Counted from the stretch's first letter, positions 45,914 through 55,039 are shown. The stretch is 64,000 nt of DNA from Prolixibacteraceae bacterium (GCA_025210775.1 JAOARB010000006.1:62001-126000), one strand, 5' to 3'. A program made the numbers and translations. The notes: a model not told the origin generated them from the letters alone.

Positions 45914-47263
45914 CTAATAAAGCACCTTATCTAGTCTTTGATCATGTTGCTCCATTGGTACAGAATATACCATTTGGAAAGGCAAAGCAAGCCCCACTTT
46001 CATTGGTGTATCAGAAGATAAAAGTCTATCATAAAAGCCTTTGCCTCTTCCTAAACGACCTCCATGAATATCAAAAGCCAATCCTGGCACCAATATTAGA
46101 TCCAATTGATTCACAGAAACAACCTCCTCTAAACTAGGCTCATAAACACCAAACTTATTGTCTTTTGACAGTTCTGCATCTGAGTTATATTTTGCGATAA
46201 TTAGATCTTCGCCTTGCATTACAGGCAAGTAGATATTCTTCTTGTCGGCATATTTACGAATAAATTCATGGGTATAGACCTCATCTGATAAAGACCAAAA
46301 AAGCAATACGTTTTGTGCATTAGCGAACCATGGTCGTCTTTCAAGCTTAGCCAACAGAGTCTCACTCTGTTTTATAATCTCCATCTTAGATAAAGAGTTC
46401 CAGTAGGATCTAATATATCTTCTTAAGGCTCTTTTTTCCACTTTAAGATCCTCTCTTTGACGTATTGCATCTTTCCATTCTAGCTCAAAGAAATCATTTC
46501 GAGTATCCCAGTGTTTGTTGTTATAAGGGTTCAACTGTTTATCTCTAACCATCGATTTATCGATATTGGCAACAATAATCTCTGTTTCAGAGGCAGAAGC
46601 CTTACATAAGATTTCGGAGGTAGGAGATATAATGGAAGATTTCCCTGTAAAGGTCAAATCTGCTTCAGTGCCAATTCTATTTATTTGAGCGACATAGTAA
46701 TGATTAGAGAAAGCATAAGTCTTCACCATCTCTTGGGCATAAGGCATCACTAGGTTACATAAATGACATACCACATCCACATCGGAGTGTGCCATAAGCT
46801 GCCACATCTCAGGAAAGGTCCAGTCGTAACAAATCATCAACCCTAGACGAGTTCCTTTCCATGTTACAATAGGTGCTGGCTTATCTCCTTTACAGAAATA
46901 GAGGTTCTCTCTTGCAAAGAGGTGTAGTTTGCGATAAACAGCTTCCACTCCCATCGGTGTAATCCACAATGCACTATTGTAGAGTTTGTCATTTTGTTTT
47001 TCAGCAAACCCTATTGCAATAGCCACATCATTAACTTGGGCATATTCGATCAAATCAAACACCAAAGGACTCTTATCAATCTCCTCAGCAGCACCATTGG
47101 CTTGGTATTGTGAATTAAAATTGTAACCCGAATTAGACAATTCGGGAAACAAAATAACATCCACATCATTGATCTCATTGAGCAGTGAATTTATTTTCAC
47201 TCTATTTGCATCCTTATCACCGAGCACAGGAGCAAACTGAACTAAAGCTATTCTACAATCCAT
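45914..47263 (-). CDS. Fusion: nitrilase-superfamily amidohydrolase + 5-formyltetrahydrofolate cyclo-ligase
   Basis: One uninterrupted 449-residue frame holding two enzymes. Residues 1-255 form a carbon-nitrogen hydrolase with the complete triad Glu41 (FPELSNSGY), Lys112 (YRKLHLF) and Cys145 (MICYDWTFPE). Residues about 262-449 form 5-formyl-THF cyclo-ligase (5-FCL): KRALRRYIRSYW at the start, VPGLAFDIHGGRLGRGKGFYDRLL near the end, the ATP and folate-binding signature. 5-FCL recycles 5-formyl-THF; the nitrilase substrate is unknown, perhaps a small omega-amide. It lies 41 bases downstream of the phosphofructokinase start-of-operon partner's chosen end and reads in the same direction (16-base gap), so the two are probably co-transcribed. 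Confidence 0.9.
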   Translation of the reverse strand: MDCRIALVQFAPVLGDKDANRVKINSLLNEINDVDVILFPELSNSGYNFNSQYQANGAAEEIDKSPLVFDLIEYAQVNDVAIAIGFAEKQNDKLYNSALWITPMGVEAVYRKLHLFARENLYFCKGDKPAPIVTWKGTRLGLMICYDWTFPEMWQLMAHSDVDVVCHLCNLVMPYAQEMVKTYAFSNHYYVAQINRIGTEADLTFTGKSSIISPTSEILCKASASETEIIVANIDKSMVRDKQLNPYNNKHWDTRNDFFELEWKDAIRQREDLKVEKRALRRYIRSYWNSLSKMEIIKQSETLLAKLERRPWFANAQNVLLFWSLSDEVYTHEFIRKYADKKNIYLPVMQGEDLIIAKYNSDAELSKDNKFGVYEPSLEEVVSVNQLDLILVPGLAFDIHGGRLGRGKGFYDRLLSSDTPMKVGLALPFQMVYSVPMEQHDQRLDKVLY

Positions 47264-47279
47264 TTACAAATCTATTTAG

Positions 47280-48305
47280 TTAATCACCGAAAGAGACACC
47301 CAGATTACGGGCTTTTTGTACTAATTTATGGTCAGGAGAGACAAGACTTAATTTTCCTCCCACTTCAGACAAAGGTACACCAATCAACTCATTTTTATGG
47401 AAGGCAACCATCTTACCATAATCGCCGTTGGCAATCAATTCAGCAGCATAAGCACCGTACTGTGTAGCTAAGATACGATCCATTGGTGTTGGACTTCCTC
47501 CTCTTTGAACATACCCGAGTTGTGTTTGTCTGGTTTCGATGCCTGTTTTATCGTTAATACAATAAGAGATATAACTGGCAGCACTAAGGTTATTAGGCTT
47601 TTCTATACCTTCTGCAACAACGACAATAGCATATGGTTTTCCTCTTTCGAAGCGTTTTCTAATGGTATGACAAACGGTATCAATATCGAATTCTATTTCA
47701 GGTAGAAGGATTACATCCCCACCCCCAGCTACGCCAGCATATAGTGCGATCCATCCTGCATGGTGTCCCATCACTTCAATAACCATGGCTCTTTGGTGAG
47801 AATTGGCAGTAGTATGTAGTCTATCGATGGCATCAGTAGCGATGGTTACAGCCGAGTCGAAACCGAAAGTTCGATCCGTACCAAACACATCATTATCAAT
47901 CGTTTTAGGGAGCCCTATTACATTAAGGCCTTCTTGTTGAAGTTTGTTGGCTGTTTTCATTGTGCCATTACCACCAAGACATACGACACAATCCAGTTCT
48001 AGTTCTTGATAATTATCTTTTATCAATGCAACTTTATCGATAGGATTTTCTTTGTCGATTTTAAATGGTTTTTCTCTTGATGTTCCTAAGATGGTGCCAC
48101 CTAAAGTAAGGATACCTGAAAGTTTAGCCTCATCTAATATTTGATAATCTTTTCGAATCAGCCCACTGTACCCTGCATTAAAACCGAGTACTTCCATTCC
48201 ATAATTAAGGATAGCTGTTTTCCCAATTCCTCTTATTGCAGCATTTAAACCGGGGCAATCGCCACCAGCAGTAAGGATACCTATTCTTTTTTTCTTCTCT
48301 CCCAT
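47280..48305 (-). CDS. pfkA: 6-phosphofructokinase, atypical donor site (group III-like)
   Basis: About 341 residues from ATG at 48305; the frame also opens at a TTG at 48326 and an ATG at 48311. The PFK fold is clear: ILTAGGDCPGLNAAIRG, the catalytic TIDND, MVIEVMGHHAGWIALYAG, and AEGIEKP. The donor-site pair differs from classical ATP-PFK: GGNGT keeps the Gly (G114) but has Asn for the Mg-linked Asp, and PKTIDND has Lys134 where ATP enzymes have Gly. Gly plus Lys marks the mixed-substrate group that includes actinobacterial ATP enzymes and some PPi enzymes. A classical PFK is encoded 11 kb away. The nitrilase fusion follows after 16 bases. Confidence 0.92.
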   Translation of the reverse strand: MGEKKKRIGILTAGGDCPGLNAAIRGIGKTAILNYGMEVLGFNAGYSGLIRKDYQILDEAKLSGILTLGGTILGTSREKPFKIDKENPIDKVALIKDNYQELELDCVVCLGGNGTMKTANKLQQEGLNVIGLPKTIDNDVFGTDRTFGFDSAVTIATDAIDRLHTTANSHQRAMVIEVMGHHAGWIALYAGVAGGGDVILLPEIEFDIDTVCHTIRKRFERGKPYAIVVVAEGIEKPNNLSAASYISYCINDKTGIETRQTQLGYVQRGGSPTPMDRILATQYGAYAAELIANGDYGKMVAFHKNELIGVPLSEVGGKLSLVSPDHKLVQKARNLGVSFGD

Positions 48306-48344
48306 AATCATAAATATTTTTGACAAGTAATCTCTATTAATTAT

Positions 48345-48370
48345 GGGGGAAGCATTAATATATCTTCCCC
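48345..48370 (-). terminator. Hairpin between bioD and the atypical pfkA, possible terminator
   Basis: GGGGAAG (48346-48352) / CTTCCCC (48364-48370) in the 130-base gap downstream of bioD. No T-run on the minus strand, so it could instead be a leader hairpin of the next gene. Confidence 0.35.
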
Positions 48371-48437
48371 TATATAATAGATGTAACAGATAGAACGCAA
48401 AAATGATTTATTCTAAAAGTAATTATTATGAGAAGAA

Positions 48438-49133
48438 TCAGCCTAACTTACCGAATTGCTTTACAACAGCTTCAGAAAAGACGAAAGAACTATCTTTGTT
48501 TAAATCAGGTATTTCAGCAAATATAGCCTTAGGGAAATTATTCTTTAAATAGGCTTTAATGACACGAGCAGAGTCTTCTAACTGGTATGCTGGCGTTCCT
48601 GGAAGATGATTATAGATCACCCCATGTAATGTCAGATTATATTTTTCTAATAATTCTAACGAGATTAGAGTGTGGTTGATACTCCCCAATTTAGAAGACG
48701 AAACTAGGATAACAGGTAGATTAGAATCTTTAATAAAATCAAGGGTTGTATGCTCTCTGGTATAAGGGACCATTAATCCACCAGCACCTTCAAGAAGTAC
48801 ACGTTCATATTTGGCTTCCAAAAGATCCAATGATTGATAGACCTTAGATATCTCCACATCTCTACCATCCATCTCAGCTGCAAGATGTGGAGATACTGGT
48901 GTTTTAAACACCAACGGTGCTGTAAGATGATTTAGATCCTCTTCAAAAGCATCTACATTCATCAACTCTCTATGTTTTTCAATATCTTCGGAAAACACAT
49001 CACAACCTGTCTGAATAAACTTTTGTGTTATAATCGAATAGCCATATTTACGAAAACTACGAGCTAAAACTCCTGTAGCAATAGTTTTTCCACAATCGGT
49101 ATCAATACCAGAAACAAAAACACTCTTTTTCAT
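48438..49133 (-). CDS. bioD: Dethiobiotin synthase BioD
   Basis: Closes the ureido ring of dethiobiotin from diaminopelargonate, CO2 and ATP. At 231 residues it has the P-loop VSGIDTDCGKTIATGVLARS (about 8-27), the substrate Lys region in QKFIQTGCD, LLEGAGGLMVPYT (about 112-124) and ILVSSSKLGSINHTLISLE. It is the last gene of the six-gene bio operon and begins 2 bases after bioC. Confidence 0.94.
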   Translation of the reverse strand: MKKSVFVSGIDTDCGKTIATGVLARSFRKYGYSIITQKFIQTGCDVFSEDIEKHRELMNVDAFEEDLNHLTAPLVFKTPVSPHLAAEMDGRDVEISKVYQSLDLLEAKYERVLLEGAGGLMVPYTREHTTLDFIKDSNLPVILVSSSKLGSINHTLISLELLEKYNLTLHGVIYNHLPGTPAYQLEDSARVIKAYLKNNFPKAIFAEIPDLNKDSSFVFSEAVVKQFGKLG

Positions 49134-49135
49134 GA

Positions 49136-49909
49136 TTATTTACGTTTAGCAATAAAATATGTAGGTATATAGGTTAATTTATATTTTTCATTCATTGAGG
49201 GGTAGTTGGCTAAAAATTGGAGATACTGGCTTTTCTTCCAGGTAACACCAAGACCATTCACTCCTGTCTTTTGTATATGAAGTAAGACGTCACGAGGGGA
49301 ATCGAAATCTAACATACAGACTTCGCTATTCTCACAGATTATCTCATAATCTCTCTCTAGCATATCTCGGATAGCAGAAGCTTCTAGATAATCTAAACCG
49401 ACACCCGAAGCTTGGTGGAATTCATTAAAAGTCCCTTGGGTATAAGTTGCAAAAGCCAGATAATCGCCACTGTCTTGAGAATGTGAGAATTTATCTAATA
49501 GAGCAGGCATATCTTGTAACCACTGAAATACAGAACTAGAGACGATTAAGGAGGAGTTAGACATTAAAGAGATCTCTTCGATATCCCCCATATTCTCTAT
49601 GATATGCTTCACCCCTTTTTTAGCGATCAAAGAAGCTATTGCAGGAAACATAGAAACGACAATATCGTTTACTTCGTACTGGTTTATCTTCAATGGTGAA
49701 TCTAATAATGCACGCGTCAAAATGCCTGTTCCTGCTCCGACCTCTAAGACCTTATTAAAATCATTGGGCAGAATAGACATATACTCCACAAGTTTCTGAG
49801 CTACGTGCTCTTGAACGATAGCTTGATCATTGTAGGTTTTAAACCCATTTTCAAAACGAGAACGTATAATCTCTTTCTGCAGAACTAATTTTGTATCCAT
49901 TCCATCCAT
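49136..49909 (-). CDS. bioC: Malonyl-ACP O-methyltransferase BioC
   Basis: Methylates malonyl-ACP so that fatty-acid enzymes can build pimeloyl-ACP methyl ester. A 257-residue class I SAM methyltransferase: the BioC start region FENGFKTYNDQAIVQEHVAQKL (about 19-40), SAM motif VLEVGAGTGILTRAL (about 54-68), then SSSVFQWLQDMPALLDKF (about 126-143), the BioC-type motif. It overlaps the end of bioG by 25 bases (16 if the second ATG at 49900 is used), so they are tightly coupled. Confidence 0.88.
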   Translation of the reverse strand: MDGMDTKLVLQKEIIRSRFENGFKTYNDQAIVQEHVAQKLVEYMSILPNDFNKVLEVGAGTGILTRALLDSPLKINQYEVNDIVVSMFPAIASLIAKKGVKHIIENMGDIEEISLMSNSSLIVSSSVFQWLQDMPALLDKFSHSQDSGDYLAFATYTQGTFNEFHQASGVGLDYLEASAIRDMLERDYEIICENSEVCMLDFDSPRDVLLHIQKTGVNGLGVTWKKSQYLQFLANYPSMNEKYKLTYIPTYFIAKRK

Positions 49910-50508
49910 GTAGCGGTAGATATAAAGGGGTTATGGTATTTCGATTCTAATAATTCAATGTTCTGTGAAGCCCAGCATCTCTCCAAATTCTGTTTAGGAA
50001 AGATTGCTTCTTCAGAACTGATATACACTTTTATTTTACTGTCCGCCTCCTTCATTTCATCAGAATAAACCACCTCTTTATTCTGCATCAAATATTCTAA
50101 TTCCTTTTTTTGGTCCTCAACCGAACGTTTAGAGACCTTGTCCATCGTCATATGACAACCATTCATCTTCAAATTAAACGTCTCTCTATTCTTTTCGTTC
50201 CACGATCTAGCAGTAAGCATAGAGAGACGTTTAGGTAAACCTTTTTCTCTAGAGAAAGAATCGCAAGAGCCATTAATCACAATGTAATTGGTAATTCGGT
50301 CTTTATTCTTTAAATAGAATTCCGTAGCACAGATCACTCCTAATGACCAACCAATAACATAAACATGGTTTGCTTCTTTGTCAATATCAGGCTCTTGGTA
50401 CTGGTGAAAAGAGTGAATCTCTGTTAAGAGGACATTCGATGGTACCTCGATATGGGATATTATCGATTCATCCATACCCCATCCATTAAAAAACAATATC
50501 TGAATCAT
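49885..50508 (-). CDS. bioG: Pimeloyl-ACP methyl ester esterase BioG
   Basis: Removes the methyl group and ends the BioC cycle, replacing E. coli BioH. About 207 residues from ATG at 50508, which forms an ATGA overlap with the bioF stop; the longer reading starts inside bioF. The alpha/beta-hydrolase features are FFNGWGMDES (oxyanion region, about 5-14), the nucleophile elbow VIGWSLGVICA (about 62-72) and the C-terminal His in SKYHNPF (about 192-198). The DUF452/BioG family is supported by the operon position between bioF and bioC. Confidence 0.85.
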   Translation of the reverse strand: MIQILFFNGWGMDESIISHIEVPSNVLLTEIHSFHQYQEPDIDKEANHVYVIGWSLGVICATEFYLKNKDRITNYIVINGSCDSFSREKGLPKRLSMLTARSWNEKNRETFNLKMNGCHMTMDKVSKRSVEDQKKELEYLMQNKEVVYSDEMKEADSKIKVYISSEEAIFPKQNLERCWASQNIELLESKYHNPFISTATWMEWIQN

Positions 50509-51635
50509 ACCCCTTGATTTTTTTGAAAACATTCAATACCATCAATCACTTCTTGTAGTTGATCTTTTGTCACTCCTGCAGTTAAAGAGAAACGTAAACG
50601 TGCAGTGCCTTTAGGAACCGTAGGATAACGAATAGGCAATACCGAGATGTTTCGTTCTTCTAAAAACTTAGACAATGCCAATGCTTGATGGTTGGAACCA
50701 ACAATGTAAGGAACGATAGGACTAGAACCTGTACCTCCTAACTGATGAGAAAACCATCTGCTTACCTCTTCCAATTCTTCTCTTCGTTTATGAGAATCCA
50801 CTAGAAATTGGATCACAAAACAACTCCATCGCACGGAAGCTTCAGGTAAAGCAGTCGTATAGATTAATGTTCTTGATTTTTGTATTAACCACGACTTAAT
50901 AATAGGATCACAAGCGACAAAGGCACCTTGAGATGCAATTGCCTTTCCAAATGTTCCTACAATAAAATCAATATCCGATATGACATTCTCCTTTTCACAA
51001 AGGCCTAGACCTTTATGCCCAACAACTCCAAAGGCATGGGCTTCGTCTACATATAAGCAACAATCGAAACGCTTCTTAATATCGACCAAACGAGAAAGAT
51101 CTGCAAAATCACCATCCATACTATAAAGCGACTCAACCACAATAAAGACATTCTCGTAATCATCTCTATGCTTCTCAAGATATGTTTCTAGTTGTTTATA
51201 GTTCTGATGACGAAAGCGCCAAAAAGAAGCATTCGACAGACGTATCCCATCGATCATACTAGCATGTACAAATTGGTCTGCTACAATCAAGTCTTTACTG
51301 GTTGTTAGTGCAGGTAAGATCCCCATGTTAGCATGATATCCACTATTAAATACCAAAGAAGCTCCCTTTGCATATAGATCGGCTAGAAGAGCTTCCAACT
51401 CATTATAAGCCTCATGGTTTCCTGTTAAAAGTCGAGAAGAACAAGCCCCCATCTCCCACTTATTTTTCAAACACGCTTCTTGGAACTCTGTCATCAAAGA
51501 TTTCTCTTTTGAGATTCCCATATAATCATTCGAAGAAAGCTGTAAAGAGGTGCTTGAAGTCGCTGGAAAACACCTAAGATTTCCCAACGATTTCAACTCT
51601 TCTGTTTGCAAAGCCAAAGATTCGTATAACTTCAT
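50505..51635 (-). CDS. bioF: 8-amino-7-oxononanoate synthase BioF
   Basis: PLP enzyme joining pimeloyl-ACP and alanine. At 376 residues it has LQLSSNDYMGIS (about 31-42), the Gly-rich SRLLTGNHEAYNELE, VESLYSMDGDFADL, LYVDEAHAFGVVGHKGLG with the PLP-binding Asp-His region, and the PLP Lys in GTFGKAIASQGAFVA (about 229-243). The start lies 3 bases after bioA. Confidence 0.95.
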   Translation of the reverse strand: MKLYESLALQTEELKSLGNLRCFPATSSTSLQLSSNDYMGISKEKSLMTEFQEACLKNKWEMGACSSRLLTGNHEAYNELEALLADLYAKGASLVFNSGYHANMGILPALTTSKDLIVADQFVHASMIDGIRLSNASFWRFRHQNYKQLETYLEKHRDDYENVFIVVESLYSMDGDFADLSRLVDIKKRFDCCLYVDEAHAFGVVGHKGLGLCEKENVISDIDFIVGTFGKAIASQGAFVACDPIIKSWLIQKSRTLIYTTALPEASVRWSCFVIQFLVDSHKRREELEEVSRWFSHQLGGTGSSPIVPYIVGSNHQALALSKFLEERNISVLPIRYPTVPKGTARLRFSLTAGVTKDQLQEVIDGIECFQKNQGV

Positions 51636-51638
51636 ATG

Positions 51639-52934
51639 TTAAATTTTATCTTTATACACTTCTTTAAAAGTTTTGTCTACTCCAGCAATGAGACTTTGTA
51701 ATTCAGACGCTGTCATAATGTATGGTGGCATCATATAAACCAATTTACCGAAAGGTCTCAACCAGACTCCATTACGAACCAAAGAAGCTTGAAGAAGTGC
51801 CATATCTACAGGCTCTTTCATCTCTATCACACCAATGGCTCCCAATACACGTACATCGGCCACCATCTTATATTCAGAAAAATGACGCAATCCTTCAGTT
51901 AAGATCTTTTCGATATGTTGCACTTTCTCTAGGACACCATCTTCAGATATTAAATCAAGACTTGCACAAGCACAAGCACAAGCGAGAGGATTTCCCATAA
52001 AGGTCGGGCCATGCATCATCACGCCAGGGGTTCCTTCAGAGATAACAGAAGCCACTGTAGCAGTAGTCATCGTTGCTGCAAAACTCATCATTCCACCAGT
52101 GATTGCTTTTCCTAAACACATGATATCAGGTACGACACCAGCATGTTCAAGAGCAAACATTTTACCCGTACGACCGAAACCTGTAGCGATCTCATCGAAG
52201 ATCAAAAGGATATCATACTCACGACAAACCTTTTCTAGCTCTACAAGATATTCAGGATGATAAAACCTCATTCCACCAGCCCCTTGTACGACAGGCTCAA
52301 GAATAACAGCAGCAATCTCTTGGTGATTCTCTTCCAAAAGAGATCTCATTGAATTAAAGTCATTGCGATCCCATGTTGCACCATATTTCACTTGTGGAGC
52401 ATCGGCAAAAAAGGTTGGAGCCAAGCGATTGTTATATATAGAATGCATACCATTCTCTGGGTCACAAACACTCATTGCATGCCATGTATCCCCATGATAT
52501 CCATTACAAACCGTTGCAAATCGAGTTCTTTGTTCTCGGCCTTTAGACATCTGATATTGAAGAGCCATCTTAAGAGACACCTCCACAGCAACTGATCCTG
52601 AATCGGAATAGAAGATTTTCTCTAAAGCATCAGGAGCTAGTTTCAATAGACGTTGAGCCAATTCAACTGCTGGACGATGGGTAAACCCACCAAACATCAC
52701 ATGTGACATTTTAGATATCTGATCTGAAATAGCTTGATTCAATCGAGGGTGCTGATAACCATGAACGGCAGCCCACCAACTAGACATACCATCAATCAAT
52801 TCCTCTCCTGTTTCCAATGTGATCTTAACGCCTTGGGCACTTTCGACAGGATAACAACATAAGGGATTGTCCATCGAAGTATAAGGGTGCCACAAATGTT
52901 CTCTATCTATTTCTAATAATGTTTCCGTATTCAT
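51639..52934 (-). CDS. bioA: Adenosylmethionine-8-amino-7-oxononanoate aminotransferase BioA
   Basis: Transfers the amino group of SAM to KAPA. About 431 residues from ATG at 52934, leaving a 13-base gap after bioB; the longer frame from 52976 would run back into bioB. Motifs: [11 protein letters not shown] at the N-terminus, [35 protein letters not shown] with the PLP Asp, and the PLP Lys in [13 protein letters not shown] (about 275-287). A class III aminotransferase of usual length. Confidence 0.96.
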   Translation of the reverse strand: MNTETLLEIDREHLWHPYTSMDNPLCCYPVESAQGVKITLETGEELIDGMSSWWAAVHGYQHPRLNQAISDQISKMSHVMFGGFTHRPAVELAQRLLKLAPDALEKIFYSDSGSVAVEVSLKMALQYQMSKGREQRTRFATVCNGYHGDTWHAMSVCDPENGMHSIYNNRLAPTFFADAPQVKYGATWDRNDFNSMRSLLEENHQEIAAVILEPVVQGAGGMRFYHPEYLVELEKVCREYDILLIFDEIATGFGRTGKMFALEHAGVVPDIMCLGKAITGGMMSFAATMTTATVASVISEGTPGVMMHGPTFMGNPLACACACASLDLISEDGVLEKVQHIEKILTEGLRHFSEYKMVADVRVLGAIGVIEMKEPVDMALLQASLVRNGVWLRPFGKLVYMMPPYIMTASELQSLIAGVDKTFKEVYKDKI

Positions 52935-52947
52935 TTTTGTCTCCTCT

Positions 52948-53925
52948 CTATTTACGTGAAAGATCAAAACCTGCATCTTTGAAAGAAGAGAGATCCTCTT
53001 TTACGGATGATCCCATTGTCGTCAATAAGTCTCCTACAATAGAGGCATTAACACCAGAGGCTAAAAGTCGTTTCTCGATATGTTTAATCTCACAACGACC
53101 TCCTGCCAATCGAATCTTTGCTTTGGGATTGATAAATCTAAAAACGACAAACGTTCTTAATACTTCCTCGTCGGTAAGAGGACGACAGCTTTCCAATGGA
53201 GTTCCTTCGATAGGCATTAAAATATTGATAGGAATAGACATGATACCCATATCTCTTAAAGCAAATGCCATTTCAATACGTTGCTCCATTGTCTCGCCCA
53301 TACCGATAATACCTCCAGAACAAACTTTAAGTCCTACCTCTTGAGCAGCTTTAATTGTTTTCTTTTTGTCTTCTATAGTATGAGAAGAACATAGGGTAGG
53401 GAAAAATGAAGGGGCCGTTTCTATATTACAGTGATAATGGTCGACTCCTACATCTACAAGAGACTGAAGAGCCTCTTTATCCATAAGCCCTAAGGATGCG
53501 CAATAGTTAAGTTTTGGCACTTCTCTTTTTAGGACTTTATAGGTTCCTAGAAGATGCTTCATATTAGAAGGGCTCAGGCGTTTACCACTTGTCACCAAAG
53601 AGTGGCGATGAACTCCTTGAGATTCTAATGTTTTTGCTTCATCCAGAACTTCTTTAAGAGGCACAAACTCATATTTATCTACCGAGGTATTAAAATGCAT
53701 CGATTGTGAACACCATTTACAATCTTCGCCACACAATCCAGATCTAGCATTGGTAATAGAACACATATCAAACTTATCGCCACACAACTTTTCTCTAATG
53801 ATATTGGCTTGCTTACATAGTTGCTCTATATCGGCATATTTCGTTACTGCTATTGCTTCAGATTCATCAATGTTACCACCTTGTAGAATCCTACTTACCA
53901 TCTCTTGTAATTGCTTTTCTCCCAT
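52948..53925 (-). CDS. bioB: Biotin synthase BioB (radical SAM)
   Basis: Inserts sulfur into dethiobiotin. About 325 residues from ATG at 53925 ([14 protein letters not shown]). An earlier in-frame ATG at 53961 lies inside a terminator-like hairpin and would add MKLSSPFSFLYS, so I reject it. The radical-SAM triad is [11 protein letters not shown] (about 60-70). [24 protein letters not shown] and [20 protein letters not shown] follow, as does the C-terminal ligand region [10 protein letters not shown]. It is the first gene of the bio operon. Confidence 0.96.
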   Translation of the reverse strand: MGEKQLQEMVSRILQGGNIDESEAIAVTKYADIEQLCKQANIIREKLCGDKFDMCSITNARSGLCGEDCKWCSQSMHFNTSVDKYEFVPLKEVLDEAKTLESQGVHRHSLVTSGKRLSPSNMKHLLGTYKVLKREVPKLNYCASLGLMDKEALQSLVDVGVDHYHCNIETAPSFFPTLCSSHTIEDKKKTIKAAQEVGLKVCSGGIIGMGETMEQRIEMAFALRDMGIMSIPINILMPIEGTPLESCRPLTDEEVLRTFVVFRFINPKAKIRLAGGRCEIKHIEKRLLASGVNASIVGDLLTTMGSSVKEDLSSFKDAGFDLSRK

Positions 53926-53940
53926 ACTATATAAAAAAGA

Positions 53941-53984
53941 AAAAGGGCTAGACAACTTCATCGAAGTTATCTAACCCTTTTTAA
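53941..53984 (-). terminator. Terminator-like hairpin directly upstream of bioB
   Basis: Stem AAAAGGG-C-TAGA-C-AACTTC (53941-53959) / GAAGTT-A-TCTA-A-CCCTTTT (53963-53981) with a 3-base loop and two C/A mismatches. On the minus strand it is followed by TTTTTCTTTTTT, then the bioB ATG only 15 bases after the stem. It overlaps the stop codon of the upstream small gene. It could end that gene or act as an attenuator for the bio operon. Confidence 0.75.
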
Positions 53985-54287
53985 AATATTATAAAAAGTT
54001 ACATAAAAAATATCATCACTTATAACCGCAGGCAATGCCATTAGCCTCTCTAATAATGATGCTTCAGAAACACTCAATAATTCACGATCGTCTTCCTCCT
54101 CATTTTCCTGATTTACAGACAAAGAAAGATGTTTTTTGATCGTAATCACTTCCACTAAAGCCAAATCAATATTTAAGAAACCAATACGCACCATCTTACC
54201 CATCACAGCGAAAAGAGCATAGCTCTTTCTACTCCACGATGAGAAAGTAATAACCGATGATTGTATTTTATTTCTAAATCTATTCAT
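53967..54287 (-). CDS. Small unknown protein upstream of the biotin operon
   Basis: A 106-residue protein with a basic N-terminus and a hydrophobic stretch with the motif SWSRKSYALFAVMGKMVRIG (about 17-36), then an acidic patch (ENEEEDDRE) and a C-terminal helix. I recall that similar short segments occur at the N-terminus of, or just before, some Bacteroidota TonB-dependent receptors, but there is no receptor here and I cannot name a family. The stop lies inside the terminator-like hairpin before bioB. Confidence 0.6.
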   Translation of the reverse strand: MNRFRNKIQSSVITFSSWSRKSYALFAVMGKMVRIGFLNIDLALVEVITIKKHLSLSVNQENEEEDDRELLSVSEASLLERLMALPAVISDDIFYVTFYNILKRVR

Positions 54288-54424
54288 TCAAAATTTTCTA
54301 TTATTGCTCCCTATTCAGTTGAACAATTTGAATACAAATGAAAAGAATAATATCTACAATTCATAAAAAAAACAATAGGAATATAGGTAGTGAATCGATG
54401 ACAAAAGCTTATTTAAATTTTCTC

Positions 54425-54973
54425 TTAACTAAAAGGAATAGCTCCTGAATTTTGAATCGCATAGATTACAGCAGAGAGACCAAAAAACAGAAGATTAGGA
54501 CAATTCTTATGTTTTAGACTCCCATCCAACGTAAAATGATATTCATTAAGATTCATAAAATCTATACTAGCAAAAGTACGATCGTCCGTGGTCAAGACAC
54601 ATCGTCTATCGTAGTTTGAATATTGAATACGACCCATTTTTCCCCATTGTTCACATTGCACTTCTCCTAATATTGAGTTTCCTTTTCCCTTAGCAATAAC
54701 TTTGCCAATCAGCTTATGGTTCTTCCCATAGAAGCTCCAGTATTTTCCCCAGAAATTCGTATGTGATCGAATCTCTAATACATCTTCGCTTTCAGGGGTC
54801 GTCAAAAGACATTGATAAACAGAGGAGTTAATTAGTGATGTTTGACTCTGAATATCCCCATATAATACGGGTGTATCGCCACTATCCCTTGAATCTAGAT
54901 AATAACTTATAAGAACTCTTTGGGGAGTAGGGGTGAACACTGCCCGATAACCACCTGACAAAAAATTGTTCAT
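54425..54973 (-). CDS. Hypothetical beta-rich protein
   Basis: About 182 residues from ATG at 54973; the longer frame starts at TTG 55045, upstream of the probable -7 box, and is unlikely. No signal peptide or membrane helix except a weakly hydrophobic C-terminus (FFGLSAVIYAIQNS). Many aromatic and polar strands (NFWGKYWSFYGKNHKLIGKV; FASIDFMNLNEYHFTLDG) suggest an all-beta fold, vaguely like the LURP-one/Tubby-like barrel encoded at 60239. I do not recognise a family. Confidence 0.55.
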   Translation of the reverse strand: MNNFLSGGYRAVFTPTPQRVLISYYLDSRDSGDTPVLYGDIQSQTSLINSSVYQCLLTTPESEDVLEIRSHTNFWGKYWSFYGKNHKLIGKVIAKGKGNSILGEVQCEQWGKMGRIQYSNYDRRCVLTTDDRTFASIDFMNLNEYHFTLDGSLKHKNCPNLLFFGLSAVIYAIQNSGAIPFS

Positions 54974-55031
54974 TGTGATAACCTTTTTTAATAAATGTAT
55001 TGTATAAAAAAGTGTTGTTGTTGCGTATCCA

Positions 55032-55039
55032 CAAAAGTA
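55032..55039 (-). promoter_or_regulatory. -7 promoter box of the 54425-54973 gene
   Basis: TACTTTTG followed by T on the minus strand, matching TAnnTTTG, about 58 bases before ATG at 54973. No clear -33 TTG. Confidence 0.4.

Noticed and set aside
52919..53344. 141-codon plus-strand ORF across bioB and bioA
   Set aside because: Lies antisense to two clear biotin genes; composition is that of a shadow frame.
53941..53984. Hairpin before bioB as a BirA operator
   Set aside because: The dyad lacks the usual biotin-operator halves (TTGTTAACC/GGTTAACAA type) and carries a T-run, fitting a terminator better.
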